From Arthrobacter sp. H5 (GTDB lineage: Bacteria; Actinomycetota; Actinomycetes; Actinomycetales; Micrococcaceae), in the NCBI RefSeq assembly GCF_000520595.1, contig NZ_KI915039.1, positions 22,981 through 86,980 of the forward strand: a DNA stretch of 64,000 bases, given 5' to 3'. Positions 1 to 8,440 of this stretch are shown one piece after another. Every line of letters begins with the position of its first letter. Position 1 is the stretch's first letter. The notes below the pieces were generated by a model. It searched no databases and was not told the origin of the DNA. It worked only from the letters and a program-made list of their open reading frames with translations. The translations under genes and the position numbers were made by a program.

Positions 1-60
1 CTTCAACCCGCGCCGTTTCAGGCCTGGCCGCTTCAACCCGCGCCGCTTCAACCCGCGTCA
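1..60. repeat. 15-bp tandem array over the cobA stop codon
   Basis: Four contiguous 15-bp units (1-15, 16-30, 31-45, 46-60). Units 1 and 3 are identical (CTTCAACCCGCGCCG), unit 2 is diverged and unit 4 differs at two 3' bases. The last unit contains the cobA stop codon (58-60, minus strand), so the array starts at the gene end and runs downstream out of the window. The plus strand also reads as an open LQPAP-type pentapeptide to a stop at 61-63, so a plus-strand gene end cannot be excluded. Confidence 0.8.
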
Positions 61-1110
61 TGATGCCACCAGCGGATGTGATGACGCCACCATCGGGTGG
101 GTAAGCGCCTGCTCCAGCGCCTCGTCACATCCCTGATGCTGACGAACCACATCGCCGATCACCACCACCGCCGGAGACGTACACCGTGCCAGTCCGGCGG
201 CCGTCACAGCGCCGCCAAGAGTGGAAATGGTGGTCCGCTGCTCCGGGCTGTACCCCTTCTCCACAATGGCCACGGGAACGATCGAAGCCATGCCGGCACG
301 GCGCAGCCCCGACGTCAGGTGCGGCAGCGTTCCCACGCCCATCAGCACCACGATGGTGCCGCCCAGACCGGCCAGCGACTCAAGCTCGCGCTCGGTCAGG
401 GGCGCGTGTCCCGACACCACGGTGAACGCGTGTGCCACGCCGCGCTGGGTCACCGGGATCCCCGCGGCAGCCGGCACGGCGATCGAACTGCTGATCCCCG
501 GCACAGTGGACACGGGAATGTCCGCGGCCCGACAGCTGGCCACTTCCTCGCCGCCGCGGCCAAACACAAAGGGGTCTCCACCCTTGAGCCGCACCACGGT
601 GAGCCCCTGCTGGGCCTTCGAAACCAGCAGCTTCTCAATGTTGGCCTGGCTCACCGGATGGTTGCCCGGCGTCTTTCCGACGTCGATCAGTTCAGCACCC
701 GGCGCCAGCGCGGCGAGGTTGCGGTACGGGGCAAGGCGGTCAAAGAGTACGACGTCGGCCTCCCGCAGCGCGTCCAGCGCCCGCACCGTGAGCAGGTCCT
801 CCACTCCTGGGCCACCACCCACCAGAGTCACCCGTCCGCCCGGGGCGGCCGGTTCCTCGACGGACACGGGGATGCCGAGATCCCGGCAGGACGCCGTCAG
901 CGGCGCCCACGCGCCGTCGTCGTTCGCTTGGTTACCAACAATGACCGCCAGAGACACGCCGCGCAGCAGCCGCGGAGTGACGGCATCGGGAGATTCGATG
1001 CAGCGCACGACGGCGCCGGCCGCGTTCCAGCGCCGGATTACCCGGCGGGATTCCACGGGGACTCCCGCGATCAGCACGTGCAGCCCTGTGACATCGAGCG
1101 ACATCTGCAT
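58..1110 (-). CDS. cobA: Uroporphyrinogen-III C-methyltransferase (SUMT), siroheme branch
   Basis: SUMT transfers two methyl groups from SAM to uroporphyrinogen III to make precorrin-2, the siroheme precursor needed by NirB just upstream. The 350-residue protein has the SUMT domain at about 92-335: the SAM-site start VTLVGGGPG (94-102), LKGGDPFVFGRGGEE, and VPGISS. Residues 10-90 look like a decayed Rossmann domain of the CysG N-terminal (precorrin-2 dehydrogenase) type; the glycine-rich loop is reduced to GVPVE. I chose ATG 1110 because AGGAAGGGG precedes it and it lies 2 bases after the nirB stop; the frame stays open further upstream inside nirB. It is the last gene of a nirB-cobA operon. 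The C-terminus carries a duplicated HPMVAS/HPLVAS motif next to the downstream array. Confidence 0.93.
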   Translation of the reverse strand: MQMSLDVTGLHVLIAGVPVESRRVIRRWNAAGAVVRCIESPDAVTPRLLRGVSLAVIVGNQANDDGAWAPLTASCRDLGIPVSVEEPAAPGGRVTLVGGGPGVEDLLTVRALDALREADVVLFDRLAPYRNLAALAPGAELIDVGKTPGNHPVSQANIEKLLVSKAQQGLTVVRLKGGDPFVFGRGGEEVASCRAADIPVSTVPGISSSIAVPAAAGIPVTQRGVAHAFTVVSGHAPLTERELESLAGLGGTIVVLMGVGTLPHLTSGLRRAGMASIVPVAIVEKGYSPEQRTTISTLGGAVTAAGLARCTSPAVVVIGDVVRQHQGCDEALEQALTHPMVASSHPLVAS

Positions 1111-1112
1111 GG

Positions 1113-3743
1113 TTACTTCACCCCTTCCTGTGTGGCGAGGTCCGCCGGTGTGGCGGGGCCGGCCCGCATCGGGATTCCCGCGCCCAGCAGGACGGGCCCG
1201 CTGCCGTCGGCGGACGCAGCGCGTTCCTCCTGCGTTGCCGGGCGGATCTGGCCACGTTCGGGAACATTGGCGATCCACTCGTCTTTTTCATGTGGTGCAT
1301 TAACAAACGAACGGAACCGGCGGAGGCGTTCCGGGTCCTTCAGGGTTGCGGCCCATTCGTCCTCGTAATTGTCGATGTGGCGGGCCATGGCAGCTTCCAA
1401 ATCTGCGGCGATGCCCAGTGAATCATTCACCACCACATCCTCAACGTGCAACAGACCGCCGTCCAGCTCGCCCTGCCACGCAGCGGTGCGTTGCAGGCGA
1501 TCGGCGGTGCGGATGTAATACATCAGGTAGCGGTCGATGTACCTGATCAGGGTGTTGTCGTCCAAGTCCTTGGCCAGCAGCTGAGCGTGGACGGGGGTGG
1601 CGCCGCCGTTGCCACCGACGTACAGGTTCCAGCCGTCCGAGGTAGCGATGATGCCCACATCCTTACCCCGGGCCTCGGCGCATTCGCGGGCGCAGCCGGA
1701 AACGCCGAACTTGAGCTTGTGCGGGCTGCGCAGTCCGCGGTAGCGCAGTTCCAGGTGGATGGCCATGGCCACGGAATCCTGCACCCCGAATCTGCACCAG
1801 GTGGAGCCTACGCAGGATTTCACCGTGCGCAGGCTCTTCCCATAGGCCTGGCCGGACTCAAAGCCAGCGTTGACCAGGATTTTCCAGATCTCCGGCAGCT
1901 CCTCCAACCTGGCACCAAACATATCGATGCGTTGACCGCCGGTGATCTTGGTATACAAATTATAGTCCTGCGCCACTTTCGCGATGACGCCGAGCTTTTC
2001 GGGGGTGATTTCACCGCCCGGAATGCGGGGGACCACCGAGTAGGTTCCGTTCTTCTGCATGTTGGCCAGCGCGCGGTCGTTGGTGTCCTGCAGGATCCCG
2101 CGACCGCCGTCGAGCACGTATTCAGCCCGCTGGGAGGCAAGGATGGAACCTACCACCGGCTTGCAGATATCGCAGCCCGTGGATCCGGTTCCAAAGCGCT
2201 CCAGAATGCCTTCGAAACTGTCCAGTTCAAGTACCCGGACGGCCTCAAAGAGCTCCGGCCGGGACATGGCGAAGTGCTCGCACAACGCCTTGGATACCTC
2301 GATACCGCTCTTGGTCAGCTCGCCCTCAAGGAGCTTCTTCAGCATCGGGACGCAGGAGCCGCAGCCCGTTCCGGCCTTGGTGCAGCTTTTCAGCGGGGTG
2401 AGTTCGCGGACCGGTTCGCTGCCCTCGCAGGTACCGCAACCGCCCACGGCGTCCCGGATGGACCCGGCGGAGACGTTGTTGCAAGAGCAGAGGATGGCGT
2501 CGTCGGGCAGTTCGGTGTCCGGGGCATCGCCGCCGGCCGCGGAGAGGTACGCGCCGGGCTCGGCGGACAGTTCGCGGCCCAGCAGTGGCCTCAGCGCAGT
2601 GTACGGCGAGGCATCACCAACAAAGATTCCGCCGAGCAGTGTCTTGGCGTCATCGGTGACCACCAGCTTCTGGTAGAGGCCGCGGGCCGGGTCAGCATAG
2701 ACAATTTCGAGGCTGTGCTCGGTCTTGGCGAAGGCGTCGCCGAAGCTGGCCACCTCCACGCCGGAGAGCTTGAGCTTGGTGGCGGTGTCGAAGCCAGGGA
2801 AGGTTGCGGTGCCGCCGTGCAGCCGGTCGGCAACAATCTCCGCCATGGTGTTGGCCGGCGCCACCAGGCCCAGGCACATGCCGTCGAAGCAGGCCACCTC
2901 GCCGATCGCCCAAATGTGTTTGTCTTCCGTTGCGCACGCATCATCGATCACGACGCCGCCGCGCGGCCCCATGGTCATGCCGGCGTCGCGGGGGAGTTCG
3001 TCGCGTGCGCGGACGCCGATGGCAACGACTACAAGGTCTGCGGCGATGTTGCGGCCGTCCGCCATGTCCACCCCGGTGACCTGTCCGTCCTCGGTGGCGA
3101 AGCCGGAGGGGAAGACTCCGCCGTGGACCTCGACGCCCTTCGCGGTGATCAATCGGTCGAGGGCGGTTCCGGCGCCCTGATCCAGTTGGGTGTTCATCAG
3201 CCATTCGGCGCCGTTGATGACCGCGGCATTGGCGCCGAGCGTCTGCATGCCGCCGGCTGCCTCGAGTCCCAGGAGTCCGCCGCCAATCACGACGGCGTTG
3301 ATGGTCCTGCCCTTCTCGGCGGTCAGCCGGGTGACTTCGGCGCGGAGGGTGCGGACGTCGTCGACCGTTCGGTACACATGCACGACCTCCGCACCGGCGA
3401 TCGGCAGCCGGGCGGCGATTGAACCGGTGGCGAGGACCAACTGGTCATAACCGTGGGTGTCTCCTGCCGCCGTCGTGACCGTTCTGGTGGCGCGGTCCAC
3501 GCTGACGGCGCGTGAGCCGGAAGCCAGCGTGATGGAGGGGTGCTCCCACATGGTGGCGTCGCCAAGCGTGAGGTCCACGTCCGCGGTCAGCGCCTGGCTG
3601 AGGGCAACGCGGTCATACGGCAGCCAGGTTTCCTCGGTGAGGACGGTGACGTGGAAGCCGTCGAGGCCGCGGGACCACATTGCTTCGACGAACCGGTGGG
3701 CGGCGGGACCGCCGCCAACAACGAGGATCTGCTGTGTATTCAT
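1113..3743 (-). CDS. nirB: Assimilatory nitrite reductase large subunit NirB
   Basis: NirB reduces nitrite to ammonium in the cytoplasm with electrons from NAD(P)H passing FAD, Fe-S clusters and siroheme. The 876-residue protein (usual size for the family) starts with an FAD/NAD Rossmann fold (ILVVGGGPAA at 6-15; second nucleotide site VVIGGGLLGLEAA). A BFD-like [2Fe-2S] domain follows near 413-465 (CSC...CGTC...CGSC). The C-terminal sulfite/nitrite reductase half has siroheme/[4Fe-4S] ligands in CVGSTWC (about 641) and GCAREC (about 681). ATG 3743 (MNTQQ) is chosen by homology to the FAD-fold start; the frame stays open upstream to 4154 through the promoter and across nirD. nirD is divergent rather than downstream, which is unusual. 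cobA follows after 2 bases. Confidence 0.97.
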   Translation of the reverse strand: MNTQQILVVGGGPAAHRFVEAMWSRGLDGFHVTVLTEETWLPYDRVALSQALTADVDLTLGDATMWEHPSITLASGSRAVSVDRATRTVTTAAGDTHGYDQLVLATGSIAARLPIAGAEVVHVYRTVDDVRTLRAEVTRLTAEKGRTINAVVIGGGLLGLEAAGGMQTLGANAAVINGAEWLMNTQLDQGAGTALDRLITAKGVEVHGGVFPSGFATEDGQVTGVDMADGRNIAADLVVVAIGVRARDELPRDAGMTMGPRGGVVIDDACATEDKHIWAIGEVACFDGMCLGLVAPANTMAEIVADRLHGGTATFPGFDTATKLKLSGVEVASFGDAFAKTEHSLEIVYADPARGLYQKLVVTDDAKTLLGGIFVGDASPYTALRPLLGRELSAEPGAYLSAAGGDAPDTELPDDAILCSCNNVSAGSIRDAVGGCGTCEGSEPVRELTPLKSCTKAGTGCGSCVPMLKKLLEGELTKSGIEVSKALCEHFAMSRPELFEAVRVLELDSFEGILERFGTGSTGCDICKPVVGSILASQRAEYVLDGGRGILQDTNDRALANMQKNGTYSVVPRIPGGEITPEKLGVIAKVAQDYNLYTKITGGQRIDMFGARLEELPEIWKILVNAGFESGQAYGKSLRTVKSCVGSTWCRFGVQDSVAMAIHLELRYRGLRSPHKLKFGVSGCARECAEARGKDVGIIATSDGWNLYVGGNGGATPVHAQLLAKDLDDNTLIRYIDRYLMYYIRTADRLQRTAAWQGELDGGLLHVEDVVVNDSLGIAADLEAAMARHIDNYEDEWAATLKDPERLRRFRSFVNAPHEKDEWIANVPERGQIRPATQEERAASADGSGPVLLGAGIPMRAGPATPADLATQEGVK

Positions 3744-3937
3744 GTACTCAACGTTAGGGATGCGCAGTTGCCCCCTCGTTTCGCTTATGTAAACGAAGAT
3801 TAACTTTGCCTTCACCATGCCAGGGACCACCGGTGAGGTGCCTTTTACGTATCGGCAACACAACCCGAGTGTTGGTGTAACGCCGCACTCGTAGCGTCGA
3901 AGCAACGCCAAATACCAGTCGATACAGGGGAACCACC
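3744..3937. promoter_or_regulatory. Divergent nirB/nirD promoter region
   Basis: This 194-bp gap separates nirB (minus) and nirD (plus) and must hold both promoters. It contains ATGTAAACG at 3787-3795, a 9-mer that recurs in the narK upstream region (13505-13513), and an inverted repeat CAACAC-N7-GTGTTG at 3856-3874. AGGGG ending about 8 bases before the nirD ATG is a clear ribosome binding site. The shared motif is a candidate site for a nitrogen regulator such as GlnR; assigning a regulator is inference. Confidence 0.6.
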
Positions 3938-4315
3938 ATGACTTTGCAGCTTGACCACGTGCCCGAGACCGGGTCTGTACGCAGCGAGACCGCCGGCACC
4001 TGGTATCCGATCTGCCGTCTGGACGATCTGGAGATCTGCTGGGGTGAAGCGGCTCTGGTCCATGGCCGTCAGGTTGCGCTGTTCCGGGTGGATTCCCTGA
4101 CGGTGCTGGCGGTGTCCCACCGGGATCCTGTGAGCGGCTCACAGGTGATGGCACGCGGGATTGTCGGATCCAAGGGGCAGCGGTTTACGATCACTTCTCC
4201 GCTGCACAAGGAAATCTACTTCCTTGACTCGGGGGAGCCCGTGGCTGGAAACGGCGTGGCGCTGCGTAGCTTTCCGGTGAGGGTGGTTGACGGCGTCGTC
4301 GAGGTATTGGTTTAG
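3938..4315 (+). CDS. nirD: Nitrite reductase small subunit NirD
   Basis: NirD is the small Rieske-fold partner of NirB in the cytoplasmic NAD(P)H nitrite reductase. The 125-residue protein has the expected length and features: TWYPICRLDDL near the start, VALFRV, SHRDPVSG, and TSPLHKEIYFLDSGEP. The CxH and CxxH cluster ligands of true Rieske proteins are absent, as is normal for NirD. An AGGGG ribosome binding site precedes the ATG. It is transcribed away from nirB, so the two subunits are made from separate promoters. It ends only 5 bp from the stop of the convergent phosphosugar mutase gene, so there is no room for a dedicated terminator. Confidence 0.95.
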   Translation: MTLQLDHVPETGSVRSETAGTWYPICRLDDLEICWGEAALVHGRQVALFRVDSLTVLAVSHRDPVSGSQVMARGIVGSKGQRFTITSPLHKEIYFLDSGEPVAGNGVALRSFPVRVVDGVVEVLV

Positions 4316-4320
4316 CTGCG

Positions 4321-6018
4321 TTAAAGGCCGAGCGACTCCTCCACGTCACGCAGCACTGCGTCGAGCCGGGCCCGGGCGTTGTCCTTCGCCTCAGCCAGGA
4401 GTGCGGCCGAGTCGACCGGCTCCACCACCTCCAGATAACACTTCAACTTGGGCTCGGTACCGCTGGGGCGAATGATCACCCTCGTCTCGTCGCGGGTGAC
4501 ATAGAGGAGAGCATCGGTTGGCGGAAGGGAATCGCCCAGCAGCAGATCCTCCACCACGTCCACCGGGGACCCCGCAAAGGACTGTGGCGGCGACTCCCGC
4601 AGCCGGTTCATCATGGCGCCGAGCAACCCCAGGCTACCCACCCGAACGGACAGCTGGTCTCCGGCATGCAGACCGTGCACCAGTGCCAGTTCATCGAGCA
4701 GGTCAAACAGTGTTTTACCGGCCGCCTTGGTTGCCGCCGCAAGCTCGGCAACCAGCAGGCCAGCGGACATTCCGTCCTTGTCCCGCACCAGCTCCGGCGC
4801 CACGCAGTAGCCGAGCGCTTCCTCGTACCCGTAGGCCAGATCGGGCACACGCGAGATCCACTTGAACCCGGTGAGCGTCTGCACCGGCGTGATGCCCGCG
4901 GCCAAAGCGATGCGCCCCAGCAGCCGCGAGGAGACAATCGAGTTCGCAAAGACCCCGGGGCCTCGTCCCGCCAAGTGAACACCGAGCAGCGCACCGGTTT
5001 CATCACCGCGAAGCATCCGCCACTCGCCCGTTGCCGGGTCCTTGGCGGCGACGGCGACCCTGTCGGCATCCGGATCGTTGGCGAGCACCAGGTCAGCGTC
5101 ATGTTCGACGGCAGCTTCGAATGCGAGGTCCAATGCCCCGGGTTCCTCCGGGTTGGGAAAATCGACGGTGGGAAACAGAGGATCGGGTTCTGCCTGCGCG
5201 GCGACCACCCGGACATCCTCGAAGCCCGCAGCGGACAGCACCGACACCGCGGTCCGGCCCCCCACACCGTGCAGGGGAGTAAGGACAATGCGCAGGCCCC
5301 GGTCCGGGTACGCGGACCGGTCTGACAGTGCGGCCACGGAGGAAACGTAGTCCTGTTCAATGCTTTCCGGCAGCACGGCCCAGCCTGCCGAAGCCATCTC
5401 AATGTGGTCCACCGTGGCAATGTGGGCGGCGATGGAGACATCATGCGGCGCAACAATCTGCACTCCGCGGGCCTCCGGTTCAACTGCCTGCCCGCCGAGG
5501 TAGACCTTGTAGCCGTTGTCCTGCGGAGGGTTGTGGCTGGCCGTCACCATGACTCCCACCTCACACTTCAGGGCGCGCACCGCGTAGGCGAGGATCGGTG
5601 TGGGCAGTTCGGACGGCATCAGGAACGTCTCGATACCGGCTGCCGTAAAGATCGCGGCGGTCTCCTCGGCGAAAATGCGCGAGTTGCGCCGGGCATCAAA
5701 GCCGACGACCGCGCGGGGCACGTACGTGCCTCCAGCCAGGTCCAGCGCGTGTGCGGCAACTCCTGCCGCAGCCCGGCGGACCACCACGCGGTTCATCCGG
5801 TTGGGACCTGCGCCCAGCGCGGCACGCAGCCCGGCCGTACCGAAAAGCAGCGGCCCACTGAAGCGATCATCAAGGTCCTGACATGCGGAGGCCTGGCCAC
5901 CGTCGTCGTTCCCGGCTTTCATGATCAGGTCGGTGAGTTCCGCCGCCGTCTCCGGATCCGGATCCGCGGCCGCCCAATCGCGGGCCTGAATCAACAGGTC
6001 TGTGTTCAACGGGTCCAT
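4321..6018 (-). CDS. pmmB: Phosphoglucomutase/phosphomannomutase (alpha-D-phosphohexomutase family)
   Basis: A cytosolic phosphosugar mutase that moves phosphate between C1 and C6 (glucose or mannose) or C1 and C5 (pentose). The 565-residue protein shows the family hallmarks in order: GTAGLR at 60-65, the phosphoserine loop TASHNPP (catalytic Ser161), the metal-binding DPDADR near 316, and the phosphate-binding GTEPKLKCY near 520. It starts 1 base after the stop of the upstream purine nucleoside phosphorylase, so the two form an operon. This pairing matches mycobacterial deoD-pmmB and suggests use of the ribose 1-phosphate released by the phosphorylase, so phosphopentomutase activity is possible. 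Substrate preference cannot be told from sequence. Confidence 0.9.
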   Translation of the reverse strand: MDPLNTDLLIQARDWAAADPDPETAAELTDLIMKAGNDDGGQASACQDLDDRFSGPLLFGTAGLRAALGAGPNRMNRVVVRRAAAGVAAHALDLAGGTYVPRAVVGFDARRNSRIFAEETAAIFTAAGIETFLMPSELPTPILAYAVRALKCEVGVMVTASHNPPQDNGYKVYLGGQAVEPEARGVQIVAPHDVSIAAHIATVDHIEMASAGWAVLPESIEQDYVSSVAALSDRSAYPDRGLRIVLTPLHGVGGRTAVSVLSAAGFEDVRVVAAQAEPDPLFPTVDFPNPEEPGALDLAFEAAVEHDADLVLANDPDADRVAVAAKDPATGEWRMLRGDETGALLGVHLAGRGPGVFANSIVSSRLLGRIALAAGITPVQTLTGFKWISRVPDLAYGYEEALGYCVAPELVRDKDGMSAGLLVAELAAATKAAGKTLFDLLDELALVHGLHAGDQLSVRVGSLGLLGAMMNRLRESPPQSFAGSPVDVVEDLLLGDSLPPTDALLYVTRDETRVIIRPSGTEPKLKCYLEVVEPVDSAALLAEAKDNARARLDAVLRDVEESLGL

Positions 6019-6019
6019 C

Positions 6020-6823
6020 TCAGAGCCTGCCGATAATGTCGGCGAGCAGCCGGGAGATCCTCGGCCCGGCAGCCTGCCCGGCTTCGATCACTTCGGCGTG
6101 GCTGAGCGGAACCGGGCTGATTCCTGCGGCGAGGTTGGTCACGAGAGACATGCCAAAGACCTCCATGCCGGCGTGCCGGGCCGCGATGGCCTCCAGCGCA
6201 GTGGACATCCCCACCAGGTCCGCGCCGATCCGCTTGGCGTACTGCACTTCCGCCGGCGTTTCGTAGTGCGGGCCGGTGAACTGGGCGTAGACACCCTCTT
6301 CGAGGGTTGGGTCCACCTCGCGGGCGAGTGCGCGGAGGCGGGAGGAATACAGATCGGTCAGGTCCACAAAGGTGGCTCCCTCAAGCGGCGACGTCGCCGT
6401 GAGGTTCAGATGATCGCTGATCAGCACCGGTGTGCCGGGCAGCCAGTGCTCCTGCAATCCGCCGCAGCCGTTGGTGAGGACCATGGTCTTGACGCCGGCG
6501 GCCGCGGCGGTCCGCACCCCATGGACGACGGCGCGGACGCCCTTGCCCTCGTAATAGTGCGTGCGCGCTCCGAGCACCAGGGCTCGTTTACCGGAGGAGG
6601 TCAGGACCGACCGCACGGTGCCAACATGGCCCACCACTGTGGGTGCCAAAAAGCCAGGAATGTCGGCGGCGTTCAGGGTGTGCGTGGTCTCACCGATGAG
6701 CTCAGCCGCCTCACCCCAGCCTGATCCAAGCACCAGGGCAATGTCATGGGTTTCAACGCCGGTGGCGCGGGCTATATGGTCTGCGGCGCTTTGCGCGAGT
6801 TTAAACGGGGCTTCATCAATCAC
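6020..6823 (-). CDS. deoD: Purine nucleoside phosphorylase (trimeric class)
   Basis: Catalyses phosphorolysis of purine (deoxy)nucleosides to free base and (deoxy)ribose 1-phosphate for salvage. The 267 residues match the trimeric PNP/MTAP family: phosphate loop GSGWGE (33-38), RTHYYEGKG, TNGCGGL, FTGPHYETPAE, VGMST and TNLAAGIS. The start is GTG 6823, with GGAG very close upstream and GGGGG further away; no better ATG lies nearby. It is the first gene of a two-gene operon with the phosphosugar mutase and is divergent from lpdA across a 76-bp gap. The same trio of neighbours (lpdA, deoD, pmmB) is known in Mycobacterium tuberculosis. Confidence 0.93.
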   Translation of the reverse strand: MIDEAPFKLAQSAADHIARATGVETHDIALVLGSGWGEAAELIGETTHTLNAADIPGFLAPTVVGHVGTVRSVLTSSGKRALVLGARTHYYEGKGVRAVVHGVRTAAAAGVKTMVLTNGCGGLQEHWLPGTPVLISDHLNLTATSPLEGATFVDLTDLYSSRLRALAREVDPTLEEGVYAQFTGPHYETPAEVQYAKRIGADLVGMSTALEAIAARHAGMEVFGMSLVTNLAAGISPVPLSHAEVIEAGQAAGPRISRLLADIIGRL

Positions 6824-6899
6824 CGCTCCAACTTACCCCCAGTTCTCCGGCCGGTTCCACCGCGGAGCCTGTTTGAGGAGGCATACCCGATACGACACA

Positions 6900-8309
6900 A
6901 TGGCAGGTGTGAATAATCAACTCGACTTCAGCGCGCTCCGGATTGCCATACTGGGCGGAGGTCCCGGCGGCTACGAAGCGGCAATGGTTGCGGCCTCGCT
7001 GGGAGCCGACGTCACTGTTGTTGAGCGGAACGGGCTTGGCGGCTCAGCGGTGCTGACCGACGTCGTGCCCTCCAAGACCCTGATTGCCACCGCAGACACC
7101 ATGGACCGTGTTGGCAATGCACACAACCTGGGCGTGAAGTTTGAGGATTCCGCGCCGGCCTACGCAGACCTGGGCCAGGTCAACCAGCGGCTGCTGGACC
7201 TGGCACTCAGCCAGTCCGCTGACATCTCCACCGCCCTGGAGCGGGCCGGTGTGAAGATCATCATTGGCGAGGGACGGCTGCTGGACAATCACCGGCTGGC
7301 CGTGGAGTCGGAATCGGGCAGTACCACCGTCGAAGCGGATGCAATTCTGCTCGCGGTCGGAGCGCATCCCCGCGAACTGCCCACCGCCAAGCCCGACGGC
7401 AAGCGGATCTTCAACTGGATCCAGATCTACAATCTGACCGAGGTCCCGGAGCACCTGATTGTGATTGGTTCGGGTGTCACCGGAGCGGAGTTCGCGTCGG
7501 CCTACAACGGGCTTGGCTCGAAGGTCACCCTGATATCCAGCCGTGATCGCGTGCTGCCGGGAGAGGACGTGGACGCCGCCGAGGTCCTGGAGAATGTCTT
7601 CCGTGAGCGCGGCATGACGGTTCTTTCACGGTCACGGGCCGACGGCGTGGTCAACACCGGGGACGGCGTGCAGGTCACCCTGTCCGATGGACGTACGGTG
7701 GATGGCAGCCACTGTCTCGTTGCGGTGGGGTCCATCCCCAACACGGCCGACATCGGGTTGGAGGATGCCGGCGTGTTCGTGGAGGAATCCGGCCACATCA
7801 AGGTGGACGGCGTCTCCCGCACCACGGCTGCCAATGTCTACGCCGCGGGAGATTGCACGGGGGTGCTCGCGTTGGCCTCGGTGGCGGCGATGCAGGGCCG
7901 GATTGCCATTGCGCACCTTCTCGGGGACAGCGTCACGCCATTGAAGCTCAAGCAGGTGGCATCGAACATCTTCACCGCGCCGGAGATCGCATCGGTGGGA
8001 GTGTCCCAGGCGGACGTCGAATCCGGCCATTACCAGGGCGACATTTTCAAGCTCTCACTGCACACCAACGCGCGGGCCAAGATGATGAACGTCAAGGACG
8101 GTTTCGTGAAGATCATCTCCCGCAAGGGCTCGGGCACGGTGATCGGCGGTGTGGTGGTGGCGCCGCGAGCGTCGGAGCTCATTTTCCCGCTGGCGCTCGC
8201 CGTGACCAAGAAGCTGCACGTGGATGATGTTGCCAACACTTTCACCATCTATCCGTCGCTCACCGGATCCATTTCCGAAGCAGCGCGCCGGCTGCACGTG
8301 CACCTCTGA
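6900..8309 (+). CDS. lpdA: NAD(P)H-quinone dehydrogenase LpdA (flavoprotein disulfide reductase family, no redox disulfide)
   Basis: A two-dinucleotide-binding FAD oxidoreductase with the lipoamide dehydrogenase fold: FAD site ILGGGPGGYEA (17-27), NAD site VIGSGVTGAEFAS, second FAD motif VYAAGDCTG, and a C-terminal dimerisation domain. The segment that carries the CxxxxC disulfide in true disulfide reductases reads GGSAVLTDVVPSK (47-59), with Ala50 and Val55 replacing the cysteines. The C-terminal His-Glu pair is also absent. This is the pattern of M. tuberculosis Rv3303c, a quinone reductase. ATG 6900 is chosen; GAGGAGG lies 18 bases upstream, rather far, and GTG 6909 is an alternative. It is divergent from deoD and convergent with the FAD subunit gene. 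Confidence 0.88.
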   Translation: MAGVNNQLDFSALRIAILGGGPGGYEAAMVAASLGADVTVVERNGLGGSAVLTDVVPSKTLIATADTMDRVGNAHNLGVKFEDSAPAYADLGQVNQRLLDLALSQSADISTALERAGVKIIIGEGRLLDNHRLAVESESGSTTVEADAILLAVGAHPRELPTAKPDGKRIFNWIQIYNLTEVPEHLIVIGSGVTGAEFASAYNGLGSKVTLISSRDRVLPGEDVDAAEVLENVFRERGMTVLSRSRADGVVNTGDGVQVTLSDGRTVDGSHCLVAVGSIPNTADIGLEDAGVFVEESGHIKVDGVSRTTAANVYAAGDCTGVLALASVAAMQGRIAIAHLLGDSVTPLKLKQVASNIFTAPEIASVGVSQADVESGHYQGDIFKLSLHTNARAKMMNVKDGFVKIISRKGSGTVIGGVVVAPRASELIFPLALAVTKKLHVDDVANTFTIYPSLTGSISEAARRLHVHL

Positions 8310-8330
8310 CGAGCAACTCTCACACCTCAG

Positions 8331-8409
8331 ACGCATCGACTCTCCCCAAATGGACCTTCTCAGGGCGAAAACAGGGTTCAGAACGTCCATTTTGGGAGAG
8401 TCGATGCGT
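8331..8409. repeat. Long inverted repeat (25-bp arms) between convergent genes
   Basis: Arms at 8331-8355 and 8385-8409 are complementary at 24 of 25 positions, around a 29-base centre; pairing extends a few bases inward and an imperfect CACACC continues outward. The left arm begins ACGCATCGACTCTCCCC. It lies between lpdA (plus) and the FAD subunit gene (minus). The transcript would form a long hairpin, so a bidirectional terminator is plausible, but there is no clean T tract. Its length and symmetry also fit a REP- or MITE-like dispersed element. Confidence 0.85.
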
Positions 8410-8440
8410 GGGGTGTGGGGAATCGTGGCGATGCGGGGGC

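Noticed and set aside
1446-3422. 658-codon plus-strand open frame opposite nirB
   Set aside because: It lies wholly antisense to a well-supported gene, has no recognisable domain, and long antisense frames are expected in high-GC coding DNA.
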